Source: an uncultured Armatimonadota bacterium (GTDB taxonomy: Bacteria > Armatimonadota > Fimbriimonadia > Fimbriimonadales > Fimbriimonadaceae). Taken from it: 64,000 bases of DNA. Below, in pieces: positions 23,619-32,520 of the stretch. Position numbers and translations under genes: made by a program. The number at the start of each line of letters is the position of its first letter. Position 1 is the stretch's first letter. Below the pieces are notes generated by a model. It was given only the letters and a program-made list of their open reading frames with translations. It did not search any database and was not told where the DNA came from. Where the stretch lies: assembly GCA_903899015.1 (NCBI GenBank), contig CAIUHP010000048.1, forward strand, positions 1-64,000. Reading direction: 5' to 3'.

Positions 23619-25092
23619 ATTCGGCCTGTACGACGACAATGCACGGCTTGCTGACATTGCCGACGCGGTCAATTTCGCAGACGGAAACTTCTTTTGGCTC
23701 TACGCCGGCATCCAGTCCGAGAGTTACCTTGTCGTTCGAGGTAATTCTCGGCATGAGCCATCGATCCGTTAGAACTCGAATGGCGAAGAAGCGAGCAGGA
23801 TCCTTTCCGTCCGGCTTCATATTCACAACCCATTTGCCTTGCTCATCCTTAACGATCTGAACTTTAGGAGTTGAGGGCTGGGTTTTGCTTAACCAAGGAG
23901 AAGAAGGAACGATGGCACGCTCCTGATAGAGGCCATTCTCCAAAACAGACGTTATTTGCTGATTGTTGTCGAGGAAGACCTTCATGCTGAAATGCACGAC
24001 ACCGGAGGCCCCTTTTCTGGTACGGGTGAGTTCAATTTGATCGAGAACTTCCTTTAGGTTCCATGTTTTGCCCTCGTCTCCACCGACTCGACTCGTGTAT
24101 AAGCCGGGCCAAATATGGCGCTTCATCGTGTTTTGGCTGATCCACCAATCCAATAAGACCGGATAACTCTGAGGCTTCTGGGAAATGGGCCAATAAAGCT
24201 GAGGGGAGAAGTAATCGCACCAGCCTTCGTTGAGCCACTTTTTGCAGTCTGCGTAGAGCTCCGCATATTGGTCGATGCCGGCTTTAATGGATTCGGGAAT
24301 GCCCGGGCGGTAGATTCCAAACGGACTTATTCCGAACTTGACCCATGGTTTTTCCTTTTTGATCGTGGTGTAGATGGAATGAACGAAGTGGTCCACGTTG
24401 GATCGTCGCCAATCGGATCGACTCAAGTTTCCTCCCTTCCCGATGTAATTTTGATAACTCGGGTCGTCGGGAAAATCCTTTCCTCCTTCTGGATAAGGAT
24501 AAAAATAGTCGTCGATATGAACGCCGTCGATATCGTAACGATGGACAACATCCTTGATAACCGCCAAAGAATGTTCCTGAACGACCTTCTCGCCGGGATC
24601 CATCCACAGGTATTTGCCATATTTCTTGACCACATTAGGGTTGGTGTTCGAAATATGGTTGGAGGCCATGGGGCCAGTCTGAATTGGGTGTCCGGCTCGG
24701 TATGGATTGAACCAGCAGTGAAGTTCTAATCCTCTTGTGTGAGCCTCCTTCACTGCAAACTCAAGCGGATCAAAAAATGGACTTGGTGCCTTCCCTTGAG
24801 TGCCGGAAAGATACTCCGACCAAGGTTCGAGTTTTGACGCATAGAGCGCGTCCGCAGAAGGGCGAATCTGAAAGATGATCGCATTGAGTCTGAGCTTGAC
24901 CGCAGTGTCCAGGATGCGAATCATTTCTGACTTCAATTTCTCAGTCGAGAGAGATTTTTGGCTCGGCCAATCAATATTTGCGACTGTCGCAACCCAAGCG
25001 GCACGAAACTCACGGGGAATCTCTGGAGGCTCTTCAATGTGATTTGCGACAGTTGATGCGAGTCCACCGAGAAGACAGAGAAGTGAAACCAT
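23605..25092 (-). CDS. Secreted family 10-like glycosyl hydrolase (GHL10, DUF187/YngK type)
   Basis: 495 aa, with signal-like start MVSLLCLLGGLASTVANH. The body is a TIM barrel with the GHL10 hallmarks FRAAWVATVANIDWPS, NAIIFQIRPSADALY, HCWFNPYRAG and DGVHIDDYFYPYPEGG, followed by GISPFGIYRPG and YFSPQLYWPI. A C-terminal beta domain of about 100 residues ends the protein. The exact glycan is not known for most of the family. It overlaps the end of the histidine-kinase gene on the other strand. Confidence 0.9.
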   Translation of the reverse strand: MVSLLCLLGGLASTVANHIEEPPEIPREFRAAWVATVANIDWPSQKSLSTEKLKSEMIRILDTAVKLRLNAIIFQIRPSADALYASKLEPWSEYLSGTQGKAPSPFFDPLEFAVKEAHTRGLELHCWFNPYRAGHPIQTGPMASNHISNTNPNVVKKYGKYLWMDPGEKVVQEHSLAVIKDVVHRYDIDGVHIDDYFYPYPEGGKDFPDDPSYQNYIGKGGNLSRSDWRRSNVDHFVHSIYTTIKKEKPWVKFGISPFGIYRPGIPESIKAGIDQYAELYADCKKWLNEGWCDYFSPQLYWPISQKPQSYPVLLDWWISQNTMKRHIWPGLYTSRVGGDEGKTWNLKEVLDQIELTRTRKGASGVVHFSMKVFLDNNQQITSVLENGLYQERAIVPSSPWLSKTQPSTPKVQIVKDEQGKWVVNMKPDGKDPARFFAIRVLTDRWLMPRITSNDKVTLGLDAGVEPKEVSVCEIDRVGNVSKPCIVVVQAESIRQ

Positions 25093-25221
25093 GAATAGTT
25101 AGATGATATCCCTATTATCGGCAGAGCCTCGCAACCTATAGTTGTGATCTTCCGTGGCAAATACGGAAGAATGAGGGCGATCTTTTGCCAATAGCGTTTT
25201 CCGATTCTTAATGATGGTAGG

Positions 25222-25758
25222 ATGCTTCGCGTGACTCATAAGCGGTCGGTTGACATTTCCCGATTTGAAGCCAACCTGTTTGGAATTATTCTTCCGATGG
25301 GGTTGCGCGTCGAAAGAGTTCACATCACCGGCGCCGATGCCACCGTTATCCATGAACCTTTCTCAGCCACTCTCGAAGATCCCGGTCGACTTGAAGTGTT
25401 TGTTAAGCAAGAGGACATTGCAGGATTTCTCAACCAAACCGCTCCCGCTGGGTTAAAAAACGTGACGGTGGAAGCGATGGCGGGGTTTCTCCACGTTCGA
25501 GCCACCAAAACCGTGATCATTGACGTTAAGGCTTATGTAGTCTGCTCGTTGAGAATCGTCGGTGAATCCAAACTCTTTGTCGACTTGGAATCTGTAGATG
25601 TGATGGGAGTCGGCACCAAGCAGTTGATGCAATCTCAGATTGATAAAATTAATCCGATCATTGACACCACTGACTTCCCTGTTTCTTCCAAGTTGGAAAC
25701 GGTTGAAGTGGTTGAAGGGGGAATTCTCCTCCGCGGACGAATCTCCCCTCCGGCCTAA
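25222..25758 (+). CDS. DUF2993-type lipid-associated protein
   Basis: 178 aa. The pattern of beta strands and the segments EANLFGIILPMGLRVERVHITG, VFVKQEDIAGFLNQ and PVSSKLETVEVVEGGILLRG fit DUF2993, a family that includes LmeA-like proteins with possible roles in lipid or glycolipid handling. There is no clear signal peptide in this start (ATG 25222), which is unusual for envelope members and could mean a cytoplasmic form. It converges with pyrF, with only one base between the stops. Confidence 0.75.
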   Translation: MLRVTHKRSVDISRFEANLFGIILPMGLRVERVHITGADATVIHEPFSATLEDPGRLEVFVKQEDIAGFLNQTAPAGLKNVTVEAMAGFLHVRATKTVIIDVKAYVVCSLRIVGESKLFVDLESVDVMGVGTKQLMQSQIDKINPIIDTTDFPVSSKLETVEVVEGGILLRGRISPPA

Positions 25759-25759
25759 A

Positions 25760-26653
25760 TCAGGCGGTAGCAGTGACGAGTCTCGCTGAGTTAATGGCGA
25801 GGTTGAATTGAATCGTTTCCGCACGAATAGCGGCCGACAACTCTTCCCTGTGATTTGGCTTTCCAGGGTACATGATCGCGCGTGAACTGCTTACGATTGC
25901 TCCGAGCCCATCCTTATCGAAGAAGCTGGTCAAGGTCTCCGTCGATCCGCCTTGAGCCCCCATGCCGGGAACGAGGAAAAAGGAGTTTGGAAGTGCCATT
26001 CGAAGCTTTTGTGCCTCTTCAGGGAAAGTCGCACCCGAGACAATTCCAACAGATGAGTATCCGGTTGATCCAATGGTTCCAGGATAGAAAGAACGAACCA
26101 TGTCGGCGACATGAAGGTAGATCGGCTTGCCATCTGCGATGAGTTGTTGGAGAACAGGCGCTCCGGGGTTTGAAGTCATCGCGCATACGAAGAGTCCGCC
26201 ACCTTCACGCTGGGCCACCTGAACAAAGGGCTCCATACCGTCCGGTCCAAGATACGGAATCAGTGTCATAGCGTCTGATTTCAGGCAACTCTCAGCGCCA
26301 CCCAGGTAGGCCTCGGCATACGCTTTGCTGGTACTGCCGATGTCCCCCCGTTTCACGTCGGTCAGAACGAGAAGGCCTTTTTTGCGAGCATATTCAATCG
26401 TTTTTTGGAGAGCGAGAATGCCTCGCACGCCAAAGCGCTCATAAAAAGCAGACTGAGGCTTGACGATCGGAACCAGGTCGGCAACCGAATCGATGACGAT
26501 TTGATTGTAGTCACAGATGAGTGAGGTGACATCCTCGTCATAGGGTTCAGTGAACCATTTCGGCATGAGGGCTAGATCTGGGTCCAGACCGACGCAAGCT
26601 GCGCTGTTTTTTAATTGAATTGCTTGAATTAACCTTTCATCGAAAGTTGACAT
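25760..26653 (-). CDS. pyrF: Orotidine-5'-phosphate decarboxylase (type 2)
   Basis: 297 aa. Last step of UMP synthesis. Sequence marks are VGLDPD near the start, the catalytic LTDVKRGDIGSTS with the Asp-Lys-Asp set, and the phosphate loop PGMGAQGGS. Length and the insertion pattern fit the longer type 2 group. ATG 26653 is chosen over a TTG one codon earlier. No other pyrimidine genes lie nearby. Confidence 0.94.
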   Translation of the reverse strand: MSTFDERLIQAIQLKNSAACVGLDPDLALMPKWFTEPYDEDVTSLICDYNQIVIDSVADLVPIVKPQSAFYERFGVRGILALQKTIEYARKKGLLVLTDVKRGDIGSTSKAYAEAYLGGAESCLKSDAMTLIPYLGPDGMEPFVQVAQREGGGLFVCAMTSNPGAPVLQQLIADGKPIYLHVADMVRSFYPGTIGSTGYSSVGIVSGATFPEEAQKLRMALPNSFFLVPGMGAQGGSTETLTSFFDKDGLGAIVSSSRAIMYPGKPNHREELSAAIRAETIQFNLAINSARLVTATA

Positions 26654-26717
26654 CAAAGCTCAGTAAACCTGATAACCGTCGGATATTCCTGGACCGGTTC
26701 ATCAGTAAACTGATCGG

Positions 26718-26882
26718 GTGAAACGATTGCGTAAGCCGACATCCATCGAGATCGCGGCAATCATCTTCCTGGGCGGTTCCATCGCTTCAGGCTACTTCCC
26801 GCATGCAAAGCCATTCGTCATCGGAATCGGTCTTTCGGCCTGCCTACTCTATCTGGTTCTAGCCGTCAAAGCAAGGCGATAA
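26718..26882 (+). CDS. Small two-helix membrane protein (54 aa)
   Basis: A short reading frame from GTG 26718 encodes MKRLRKPTSIEI, a hydrophobic helix (AAIIFLGGSIASGYF), a short PHAKPF turn, a second helix (VIGIGLSACLLYLVLAV) and a basic end KARR. The positive charges at both ends suggest a hairpin in the inner membrane with both termini inside. It is divergent from pyrF and 100 bp before the tRNA. No family is recognised. No good Shine-Dalgarno is visible. Confidence 0.55.
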   Translation: MKRLRKPTSIEIAAIIFLGGSIASGYFPHAKPFVIGIGLSACLLYLVLAVKARR

Positions 26883-26982
26883 CTGCCTTCAAACTGAGCC
26901 GCTTCTCAAATTCCATCGTTTCTAACGAGGAAGCTCGTGCGCGAACAACGGGCCGAGAGGTATTATCTTTTGGCTTCGACGT

Positions 26983-27067
26983 GCCGTCGTGGCGAAATTG
27001 GTAGACGCGCCAGATTTAGGTTCTGGTGCCGAGAGGCATCTCGGTTCGAGTCCGAGCGACGGCACCA
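26983..27067 (+). tRNA. tRNA-Leu (anticodon UAG)
   Basis: Acceptor GCCGTCG pairs with CGACGGC. The D arm contains AAATTGGTAGAC. The anticodon stem CCAGA/TCTGG carries loop TTTAGGT, giving anticodon TAG (Leu, CUN codons). A long variable arm (GCCGAGAGGCAT) is present, then T loop GGTTCGAGTCC and a genomically encoded CCA end. All features fit a class II tRNA-Leu. Confidence 0.97.
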
Positions 27068-27080
27068 AACTTCTCTGCTT

Positions 27081-27554
27081 TCAACCGTGAGGAGTATTGG
27101 GCACGATACTGATCGACCCATCGACTTCGAGCACTGCCAATTTGGCTTCCTTCGGATCGCACAATCCATGCTGTCGCAAAGCGGCACTTAATTCTTCGCT
27201 TGTGACCCGCTCCCGATGCATTCGGTCGTCAAAAACATGACCGTCGGCCAAGATGATGGTCGGTGTTCCAAACATGATTTGCTGTGCTTTAGGGGCTCGA
27301 ACAATGACTCGGGTGATAAGCCACCCAACCAACAAGAGCGTCCCCGCGCACACAAAACCAACCGCCAAATCTCCCTTACCGCTGGTCATGGCATTTTGGA
27401 CCGCGTTCGCGACCGCCATTATGGTTGCCAAGTCGTACAAGTTAAATTGGGCTAATTGCCTCTTCCCTAGTAGACGGTACAGAAGGAAAAGATAGAGGAT
27501 AACTACCGCTGACTTGCCCGCCAAGACAGATAGGTCGAATAGTTCCTTGCTCAT
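27081..27554 (-). CDS. YetF/DUF421 membrane protein, copy 1
   Basis: 157 aa. Three N-terminal membrane helices (VVILYLFLLYRLLGKRQLAQFNLYDLATI includes the RLLGKR-L-xQ signature) precede a soluble C-terminal DUF421 domain with TIILADGHV and LAVLEVDGSISIVP. Its ATG overlaps the stop of copy 2 (ATGA), so the two are translationally coupled. Family members occur in spore formers and many other bacteria, but their biochemical role is not settled. It ends 13 bp after the tRNA-Leu on the opposite strand. Confidence 0.88.
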   Translation of the reverse strand: MSKELFDLSVLAGKSAVVILYLFLLYRLLGKRQLAQFNLYDLATIMAVANAVQNAMTSGKGDLAVGFVCAGTLLLVGWLITRVIVRAPKAQQIMFGTPTIILADGHVFDDRMHRERVTSEELSAALRQHGLCDPKEAKLAVLEVDGSISIVPNTPHG

Positions 27555-28090
27555 GGCATACGAATCGCCTTGAAGTGGCGCCTCGTCTTTAGCGTTTCTG
27601 TGTCGGTGGGAACAACGCTTATGGAACCGTCGACTTCAAGAACACACATTCGCACTTGGTCGAGGCGAGTCAGTCCGTGCTCGCGAAGAGCCGTCATCAG
27701 CTGATCGTGGGTTATTCCTTCTCGCTTCATCCGATCCTGGAGCGGAAGGCCGTCATTCAGAATCAACATGGGTTCTCCGACCATCGCTCGTTCGACGTGC
27801 CTTGACCGGTGAAGAACAATGTTGAATATTCGATTCACCACGAGCAACGTCGTCGCAGAAATGAGCCCGCCAAAAAGCGAATTGTCATTGTTCATCATCG
27901 CGTTCTGAACCGCATTTCCGAGAACGATGATGAGAACGAGGTCGAAAATATTCATTTGACCCAGCTCGCGCTTCCCAAGGAGGCGAAGGCCAATGATAAG
28001 GAACACGTAAACGACGAATGTCTTCGCCGCTATAATCAGAGAACCTACGAGGTTCGGATGATCAAAAACCTGCTTGAGCCATTCTGCCAT
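27551..28090 (-). CDS. YetF/DUF421 membrane protein, copy 2
   Basis: 179 aa from ATG 28090 (MAEWLKQVF). It has the same layout as copies 1 and 3: three membrane helices with LRLLGKRELGQMNIFDLVLIIVLGNAV, then the soluble part with PMLILNDGLPLQDRM and MCVLEVDGSISVVP. A reading frame from 28138 would overlap the start of the divergent copy 3 and is rejected. First gene of a two-gene unit with copy 1. Confidence 0.88.
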   Translation of the reverse strand: MAEWLKQVFDHPNLVGSLIIAAKTFVVYVFLIIGLRLLGKRELGQMNIFDLVLIIVLGNAVQNAMMNNDNSLFGGLISATTLLVVNRIFNIVLHRSRHVERAMVGEPMLILNDGLPLQDRMKREGITHDQLMTALREHGLTRLDQVRMCVLEVDGSISVVPTDTETLKTRRHFKAIRMP

Positions 28091-28128
28091 CGTAATATCA
28101 ATAATCCCCTGGAAACATTCACGTAGCA

Positions 28129-28629
28129 ATGAACGCACAAGTCATTTCAATGTTGATAGTCGCCGGAAACACCCTTTGTATCTACTTGTTTCTGATTATC
28201 GCCATTCGAATACTGGGTCGGCGTCAACTGGGACAGCTAACTGCCCTTGACCTTCTGGTGCTTATCTTACTCGGCAGCGCAGTTGAGACGGCAATGGTTC
28301 ATGGAAGTACGTTGCTTCGAGCAGGATTTGTCTCAGCGACTACGTTATTCATTGCCAACAAGATTCTGAGTGAATTCGTCAATAAGTCAAAGAGACTCAG
28401 TCGTGCATGCGGTAACGGCCCAATTCTGCTTGTACACGACGGCATGTTTGTCGAAGAGCATCTGAAGCGAGTCGGGCTCACTCACGAGGACGTTCTTCAA
28501 TCCATTCGAGCTCGAGAGCATGCCGATCTCTCAACGGTACGGTTTGCCGTCCTTGAGGCTGATGGAGAAGTAAACGTTGTCGCACGGGATACACATGAGG
28601 GAACCAAAGAACAGTTAGGGTCGCCCTAG
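28129..28629 (+). CDS. YetF/DUF421 membrane protein, copy 3
   Basis: 166 aa, divergent from copy 2 with only 38 bp between the start codons. It has three membrane helices, the signature RILGRRQLGQLTALDLLVLILLGSAV, then PILLVHDGMFVEEHL and FAVLEADGEVNVV. It differs from the others at the helix-2 ends (Arg for Lys in LGRR; SAVETAM for NAVQNAM), so it may be a functionally separate subunit. The promoter must overlap that of copy 2. Confidence 0.88.
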   Translation: MNAQVISMLIVAGNTLCIYLFLIIAIRILGRRQLGQLTALDLLVLILLGSAVETAMVHGSTLLRAGFVSATTLFIANKILSEFVNKSKRLSRACGNGPILLVHDGMFVEEHLKRVGLTHEDVLQSIRAREHADLSTVRFAVLEADGEVNVVARDTHEGTKEQLGSP

Positions 28630-29217
28630 TGTTATTACCTGGTCGCATTCGGGTTTCTACGAACTGAATTGTTCGGCATAACTAGATAATTCTTTCGATA
28701 TTGAGCACGACCGAGGAACTATTACGGTTGAAATAACTGAAGCCAGATGGGGCGCTCGTCTATCTCAAATAATCTCCGTGAATTTCAGTAATAGCTATCT
28801 CGTTAGCCGAAGTCTTAATAGATATTAAGGTTGGCTCAATCAACTCGATTGAATTCTTCGTGAGGTGCTAAGGATTCGGGCTAATTGGCTTGTAAATTTT
28901 TAGGTTCATTTGAAGTAAGAGAACTCTCACCGAATCCTCATCCTATTTTTAAGTTCGTGTCTCATCATCTGAATAGATCCTTAGCGGATGGAAGAGCCAA
29001 ACGAGTTCTTTCTGAGCTTTGGGTTCTTGGGAGAGGCCGAGAAGAATATTAGCGAACCAAGTTAACCAGTCGAACCGTATATCCTGAGTGCGACTTGGAT
29101 AACTAAACTAAATATAGGTTAGAGAACATTCACCTTAATGAACATTTCTAGAACCAAGCCCGTTTAGAACCTTGAGTCTACTTACCAAAAGCGTTAACCG
29201 ATCCAAAGCAAAAAACT
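28630..29217. other. AT-rich intergenic region before the secretion operon
   Basis: About 590 bp with stop codons in all frames, so no gene is supported. It should contain the main promoter of the gsp operon. Two elements stand out: an inverted repeat CTTAATA-GA-TATTAAG (28814-28829), and a direct repeat GAACATT at 29124-29130 and 29140-29146, 72-94 bp before the gspE start. No known riboswitch or tRNA is visible. Confidence 0.5.
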
Positions 29218-30783
29218 ATGTCACCGATAATCCTAGATGAAACAGCTCGAATGGTAGATGGATTTGAATTCATCGACCTAAGCGAAACCAAACCTGATCC
29301 GGTGGCAATGGATTTTGCGCCTGGTGATTTTGCACTGAAGCATAGTGTTTTGCCCTTGGCCCTTGATGGAGAAACGCTCATTGTTGCCATGTCGGCTCCC
29401 GAAGCACTGCAGTCGGTTGACGATCTCGGAATCTTAATTAATCGTCACGTCCGTGCGGTACTAGCGGATAAGAATCTCATCGAAGAGCGGATCAAGGATT
29501 TCTTCCTTGAGAGAATGCTCACGGGTATGGCGGTCGACGAAAGTTCTGTCATCGAGATTGACGAAACGACCGACTTAAACGACTTAACCAAGATGGCCAG
29601 CGAAACGGCCATCGTTCAAATGGTGAACGGTATCTTTGCTCAAGCGGTTCGAGACGGAGCGAGCGATATCCACATTGAGCCTTACGAAAAAGATGTGAAG
29701 GTCCGATGCCGTGTGGATGGCATGTTGAGCGACCTCATGCGCCCGCCCAAGAGAATGCATGCTGCGCTCATTTCGCGCATCAAGATTCTTGGTGAAATGA
29801 ACATCGCGGAAAGGCGATTGCCTCAAGACGGTCGCATTAAGATCACGATCGCCAACCGACAAATCGACGTTCGTGTTTCCATTGTTCCTACCGTATACGG
29901 AGAGCGCGCGGTTATGCGTATTCTCGACAAAGGCACGGCCATGCTCGGTCTTGTTGAGTTGGGAATGCAGAACGATGTTCTTGAAAAATTCCGCAAAGTC
30001 ATCTCGCTTCCCCACGGAATTATTCTTGCGACAGGACCGACCGGTTCCGGTAAATCCACTTCACTCTATGCTTCCCTGCAAGAAATTTGGTCGCCAACTA
30101 CGAACATCCTGACTATTGAAGATCCGGTTGAGTACCAGGTTCCTGGAATCAGCCAGATTCAAGTTCGAGCAAACATCGGCTTAACCTTTGCATCTGGTTT
30201 ACGTTCGATAGTTCGTCAGGACCCTGACGTCATCATGGTTGGTGAAATTCGTGACCATGAAACTGCTGAAATCGCGATCCACGCAGCGTTGACCGGTCAC
30301 CTTGTTTTCTCCACGCTCCATACCAACGATGCGGCTGGTGCGATCACTCGACTCCTCGATATGGGTGTAGAGCCATATTTGGTTGCATCTTCCCTGGTCG
30401 GAGTCATCGCACAGCGACTTGTTCGTCGAGTCTGTACGAACTGCGGAGAGGAATATCAACCCAGTCCCGAATCGCTCAAGGCAATCGGAATTACCGATTA
30501 TGAGATTTCTCAACATGGAGGAGCTTCGTTCAAGAAGGGTAAAGGTTGCGATAAGTGCCAAGGCTCCGGCTACAAAGGACGCCAAGGCCTCTACGAACTA
30601 TTGACAGTTGATGAACCGATTCGACGTATGACGGTTGAAAGAGCATCTTCGGGAGTCATGAAGGCCCACGCGATTCAAGGTCAAGGAATGCGGACACTTC
30701 TTGGCGATGGACGCAAGATGGTTTTGACAGGGCGAACGACTCCAGAAGAAGTTCTCCGAGTCTCGCAGCGAGAAGACTTCTAA
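29218..30783 (+). CDS. gspE: Type II secretion / type IV pilus assembly ATPase GspE/PilB
   Basis: 521-aa hexameric ATPase that drives pseudopilus or pilus extension from the cytoplasm. The N-terminal GspE-N region comes first. The motor domain then carries Walker A GPTGSGKST (about residue 273), Asp box IEDPVEYQ, Walker B VGEIRDHETAEIA and His box TGHLVFSTLHTND. A zinc tetracysteine CTNCGEE...CDKCQGSGYKGRQG is present, which favours GspE/PilB over PilT. First gene of an 11-gene operon. Start ATG 29218. Confidence 0.95.
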   Translation: MSPIILDETARMVDGFEFIDLSETKPDPVAMDFAPGDFALKHSVLPLALDGETLIVAMSAPEALQSVDDLGILINRHVRAVLADKNLIEERIKDFFLERMLTGMAVDESSVIEIDETTDLNDLTKMASETAIVQMVNGIFAQAVRDGASDIHIEPYEKDVKVRCRVDGMLSDLMRPPKRMHAALISRIKILGEMNIAERRLPQDGRIKITIANRQIDVRVSIVPTVYGERAVMRILDKGTAMLGLVELGMQNDVLEKFRKVISLPHGIILATGPTGSGKSTSLYASLQEIWSPTTNILTIEDPVEYQVPGISQIQVRANIGLTFASGLRSIVRQDPDVIMVGEIRDHETAEIAIHAALTGHLVFSTLHTNDAAGAITRLLDMGVEPYLVASSLVGVIAQRLVRRVCTNCGEEYQPSPESLKAIGITDYEISQHGGASFKKGKGCDKCQGSGYKGRQGLYELLTVDEPIRRMTVERASSGVMKAHAIQGQGMRTLLGDGRKMVLTGRTTPEEVLRVSQREDF

Positions 30784-30799
30784 GGAAAGTTAAAAGAAC

Positions 30800-32017
30800 G
30801 TGACTACTTACGCCTATACCGCCTTAGATCCCGCTGGAAAGAAGCGGACTGGATTTGTGGACGCGGCATCGAAAGATGCAGCGGTCGCCATCATAACTGC
30901 TGAGGGACGATTTGTTGTTGATATCCGCGAACAAGCAGTTCAGAAGGGTACATCGAGCCACGATACGGCCAAAAGAAAAGGCAAAGCGAGCAAAAGTGAC
31001 CTTTCACTATTTAGTCGACGATTGGCCGATCTCGCTTTAGCAGGCTTACCCCTCGACCGTGTCTTGCAGGTTGTTGCTGAGCAGTCAGAAAGTGCGGCGC
31101 TCGCAAATGTTGCGGAGCAAGCCCTGGAAGAGGTTCGGGGAGGCAAGCCCGTGAGCGAAGCGCTCGCGATGCACCCCAAACTCTTCCCTCCCGTTTTTTG
31201 TCAGACGCTTCGTGCTGGTGAAGCTAGCGGACAATTCGGTGAAGTTGCGCAGCGACTAGCCGACTTTCAAGAGCGCGAAGTAACGCGACGCAGCCAAGTC
31301 GTTTCAGCGTTGATCTATCCGGTCATCTTGGCGACAACCGCAATTGGGGTTGTTGTGTTCTTGCTAACCTTTGTCGTGCCAAAGCTATCAGGCGTTTTTC
31401 ACGATTTGGGAAACGATCTGCCTTCATCGACAAAGCTACTGCTCGCGACGTCTGACTTCATTCAGAACAACTATTTGATGATCATCGCAGCGATCATCGG
31501 TCTAATCGTTGCTTACCGAGCTTGGGCGTCTACCCCATCGGGTGCGTTGCAACGAGACACTCTTTTGTTGAAAGCACCTGTTTTAGGGCCCGTTATCACC
31601 AAGGCGACCGTTTCAAGATTTGCCCGAGTATTGGGAACGCTCCTTTATGGTGGTGTCCCGATTTTGGAAGCGCTCCAGTTGTCAGGTTTGGCTGCTGGCA
31701 ATCTGTTGTTCCAGAAGAGCGCTGATTCGGTGACGCACGACGTGCGAGACGGACATCCCATCGCCGAAGCGATGAGAGACGCCGGAGCCTTTCCGCCTGT
31801 TTTGACTCACATGGTAGCCATTGGTGAGGAAACGGGTGACTTGCCGAAGATGCTCGGTCGAGTGTCGGACAGCTTAGATTTTGAAGTCGACAATGGTATG
31901 AGACGTCTAACCGCCATGGTTGAACCGATCATCGTCTTAGCAATGGGCGTCATCGTCGGCTTCGTGGTTTTATCGGTACTGTTGCCCATCTTCCAAGCTG
32001 AGAACTTGGTTAAGTAA
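30800..32017 (+). CDS. gspF: Type II secretion inner-membrane platform protein GspF
   Basis: 405 aa. Two GspF cytoplasmic domains (about residues 70-195 and 275-395) each precede membrane helices, in the standard four-helix-bundle layout: FSRRLADLALAGLPLDRVLQ for the first and FARVLGTLLYGGVPILEALQLSG for the second. Length is normal. Start GTG 30800, 16 bp after gspE, with AAGGAAAG upstream. It should form the platform on which the GspE motor works. Confidence 0.95.
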   Translation: MTTYAYTALDPAGKKRTGFVDAASKDAAVAIITAEGRFVVDIREQAVQKGTSSHDTAKRKGKASKSDLSLFSRRLADLALAGLPLDRVLQVVAEQSESAALANVAEQALEEVRGGKPVSEALAMHPKLFPPVFCQTLRAGEASGQFGEVAQRLADFQEREVTRRSQVVSALIYPVILATTAIGVVVFLLTFVVPKLSGVFHDLGNDLPSSTKLLLATSDFIQNNYLMIIAAIIGLIVAYRAWASTPSGALQRDTLLLKAPVLGPVITKATVSRFARVLGTLLYGGVPILEALQLSGLAAGNLLFQKSADSVTHDVRDGHPIAEAMRDAGAFPPVLTHMVAIGEETGDLPKMLGRVSDSLDFEVDNGMRRLTAMVEPIIVLAMGVIVGFVVLSVLLPIFQAENLVK

Positions 32018-32097
32018 CAGGATAGGAAAAGTTTGGGACTGAGTAACGGGAGTTTATGAAAGAGATGGAATCGAAGTCGAAACTCCGATGGAGGAAT

Positions 32098-32520
32098 ATG
32101 AACAAGAGAAATAGAGCGTTTACGTTGATCGAGTTAATGGTCGTCATTTTGATTTTGGCCATTCTCGCGGCCTTGATCGTTCCCAACGTCCTTGGGCGAA
32201 CTGGTCAGGCAAAAGTATCAAAGGCACAGGCTGACCTATCGGTTCTAAGCAGTGCGATTGATCAATTTCGACTCGACTGTGACCGATATCCAACTACACA
32301 AGAGGGCTTGGGTGCTCTCAACACTCAGCCGAGTGGTGTGAATGGATGGCGCGGTCCATACCTAAAGCAGCAGGTTGTGAACGATCCTTGGGGAAATCCT
32401 TACATCTATGAGGCCCCAGGACCCAACGGTGGTGGATACCAGGTTGAGTCTTATGGTTCAGACGGAGCTCCCGGCGGAACGAACGATGCGACAGACCTTA
32501 CGAATGGATCAGACACATAG
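32098..32520 (+). CDS. gspG: Major pseudopilin GspG
   Basis: 140 aa from ATG 32098 (GGAGG 3 nt upstream); an in-frame ATG at 32056 gives 14 more residues. Leader MNKRNRA then FTLIELMVVILILAIL, with Glu5 kept. The residue before the cleavage point is Ala rather than the usual Gly. The globular domain is classic GspG: DCDRYPTTQEGLGAL, WRGPYLK, DPWGNPYIYEAPG and SYGSDGAPGG, whose last segments form the calcium-binding loop. It should be the main shaft subunit of the pseudopilus. It overlaps gspH by 17 bp. Confidence 0.94.
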   Translation: MNKRNRAFTLIELMVVILILAILAALIVPNVLGRTGQAKVSKAQADLSVLSSAIDQFRLDCDRYPTTQEGLGALNTQPSGVNGWRGPYLKQQVVNDPWGNPYIYEAPGPNGGGYQVESYGSDGAPGGTNDATDLTNGSDT

